Source of the DNA: Fallopia convolvulus
Taxonomy: Eukaryota > Streptophyta > Magnoliopsida > Caryophyllales > Polygonaceae
Assembly (NCBI GenBank): GCA_964016875.1
Contig: OZ024735.1
Span: forward strand, 12,439,699-12,503,698
DNA: 64,000 nucleotides
Reading direction: 5' to 3'
Position numbers and translations under genes: made by a program. Below are positions 62,578-64,000 of this stretch, in pieces (position 1 is the stretch's first letter; each line of letters begins with the position of its first letter). The notes under the pieces are model-generated. The model was not told the DNA's origin. It searched no databases and saw only the letters and a program-made list of their open reading frames with translations.

Positions 62578-63125
62578 TGTATATTTATATGTACAAGTTT
62601 ATCTCACATGTTTTTCTTTTTTGTATCATATATAATTGAACATGTAGTATTTTATAACGCACGATTGGAGGTAAATTGTACAAGTGGAATTATTAACCCT
62701 TTTCTCCTCCTTACTTCTATGCATGTATGAATCATGGATATTCACATAAGTTTTCACTCCACTCTTAGGCATGTAAATACCATCATCCTCCATTGTAAAA
62801 CTTAGACCAACAAAGAGCAAGAAAATCATCGCAAGAAAATCATCTTCTAAAGTTCTTGCTCTCTCCCTCTCTATTCTAATAAGCTAAAGGTGTTCTAAAG
62901 TTATTTTTAAGTATCCTGCCATAAGGCGCAAGTGGTTTTACTTTCATAACCCTTTCAAACACGTTATCAGTATAAGTATCTAATTACCAATTGAGCTACT
63001 CTAATCTTCAAGGTACAAACTTTATCTCTTCTTAATCATAATCATACAAGAATATTTTATTTCCTAAAATTGTTTTAAGCAGTATGCTTTGTAGTTGTCT
63101 GATTTAGGATCATCTACATCTAGAT
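62578..63125 (+). mobile_element. Ty1/copia LTR and leader, paralogue of 47092-47560
   Basis: Shares the whole LTR core with the copy at 47092 and keeps CCTTTCAAACACGTTATCAG (about 62949-62968), the LTR end and primer-site start typical of Ale-type copia. No gag follows before the window ends. Confidence 0.6.
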
Positions 63126-63161
63126 TAGAAATGATTTCTCACCAAAAAATCATGTTTTTGG

Positions 63162-63192
<31 letters not shown>

Positions 63193-64000
63193 AGGTAAAT
63201 GAAAGTTAACATGTAAATGAAAGTTTACCCACAAACCATAATTAACATAAAAATCATAGTTCCTTTTTCTTACAACATGTAAGAATGTACTTGGGTAGAC
63301 TACCAAAGTTCCTAAATAGAAAAAAGCACATCACTACATGGCAAATCCAAATCTTAGAAACATTCTACAACTTCAAATTATCTCACCTTTCAAATACTAG
63401 TGTGTAGCTTTGCTTTCCTTAGGATCATCATATTTGATATTGTAAACTATGATTCCATCCATTGAAAAAAAAACCAACAATGCAACAAGAGTAGCAAACA
63501 GATCATATCAATGTCTAAGGCTCGTGAAAAAGAAAGAAAACATACACCTCTAATGACATCAATACTATCAACACAACATGATTGAGAAAAATTTCCACTC
63601 ATGTCAACTAATGTTGAAAAACAACTTGCAATAATGGAAGAATGTGAAAAAAATCAGCTCATTTATGTTAGGTTCATAAATAACACTATAAGGTTCATAC
63701 AAAAGCACACAAGTTTCATAAAATAATAGATTTAAGTTCATATTAGTACATACGTGATTATTTGAGGGTGAAACTTATTTATTGAGTCTTAGATATTTCA
63801 TCGAACACCTTGTAGGCATATGTCAAATCATACAAATGTAAACATCAAATTTCAATACAAAACAATGAAAGATTCAACTATAACAAAACAAGATGAAGAT
63901 AAGTCTGAATTCAAGTTCTTATGCTTGTGAAGTTCAATTTGTTTGTATTTATAGATTGAAAATTACTAATCCATTCACAAACCAAATCCAAGGTGAAATT
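63126..64000. other. AT-rich sequence with (TA)n, no gene seen
   Basis: A TA microsatellite lies at about 63160-63192. The rest shows no ORF over 60 codons and no repeat I recognise. Confidence 0.5.

Overview
The window is eudicot plant nuclear DNA, probably asterid; that placement is inference from overall impression only. It is about 90 percent transposable elements around one intact host gene. The gene is a DWF1/DIMINUTO-type Delta(24)-sterol reductase on the plus strand, with a leader intron from 41648 to 43740 and coding exons 43760-45007 and 45150-45599. Everything else recognised is retrotransposon, Helitron, MULE or MITE sequence at several stages of decay, much of it nested.

Layout. 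1-3385: dead LINE, minus strand. 3386-9280: stack of LTRs, namely a gypsy fragment holding a solo LTR that itself holds a chromovirus 3' LTR, then a second solo LTR with a perfect target duplication. 9295-10580: LINE-like retroposon. 11280-13350: two head-to-tail Helitrons, one carrying a Stowaway-like MITE. 13769-20797: very young Ty3/gypsy element with target duplication GAAGC, inserted in the RNase H region of a Ty1/copia relic. 21021-24112: pieces of an Athila-like LTR element and a Tat-like gypsy gag. 24113-40568: old Athila-like element (called E2 here) holding a MULE-type MITE in one LTR and a younger Athila-like element (E3, 28507-35827) inside its ORF1. 40569-46000: the sterol reductase locus. 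46495-48156 and 59074-63125: LINE and copia fragments, a small Helitron, and an unclassified 2.4 kb insertion with tRNA-like units. 48157-59068: a young, complete Athila-like element (E4) with 1501-bp LTRs and target duplication ACATC.

The element biology stands out most. All three Athila-like elements carry gag, protease and ORF1 but no reverse transcriptase, RNase H or integrase. The young gypsy element has lost its integrase core by an in-frame deletion. Recent movement of such elements implies enzymes supplied in trans. Each family carries its own GC-rich palindrome, repeated through LTRs, gag spacer, the ORF1 leader and sometimes coding sequence: TCGGGCCCGA 14 times in E4, GGCGCGCC 9 times in the gypsy element, and other motifs in E2, E3 and an old solo LTR. 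The polypurine tract of every gypsy or Athila element whose 3' end is readable follows a small hairpin with a G-rich loop. The stems differ in sequence but stay paired, and in the Athila-like elements a second copy of this hairpin-plus-tract module sits just after ORF1. These patterns, seen by eye, are the best candidates for undescribed biology in the window.

Limits: boundaries of decayed elements are approximate, family names rest on motif recognition without database searches, and counts were made by eye.
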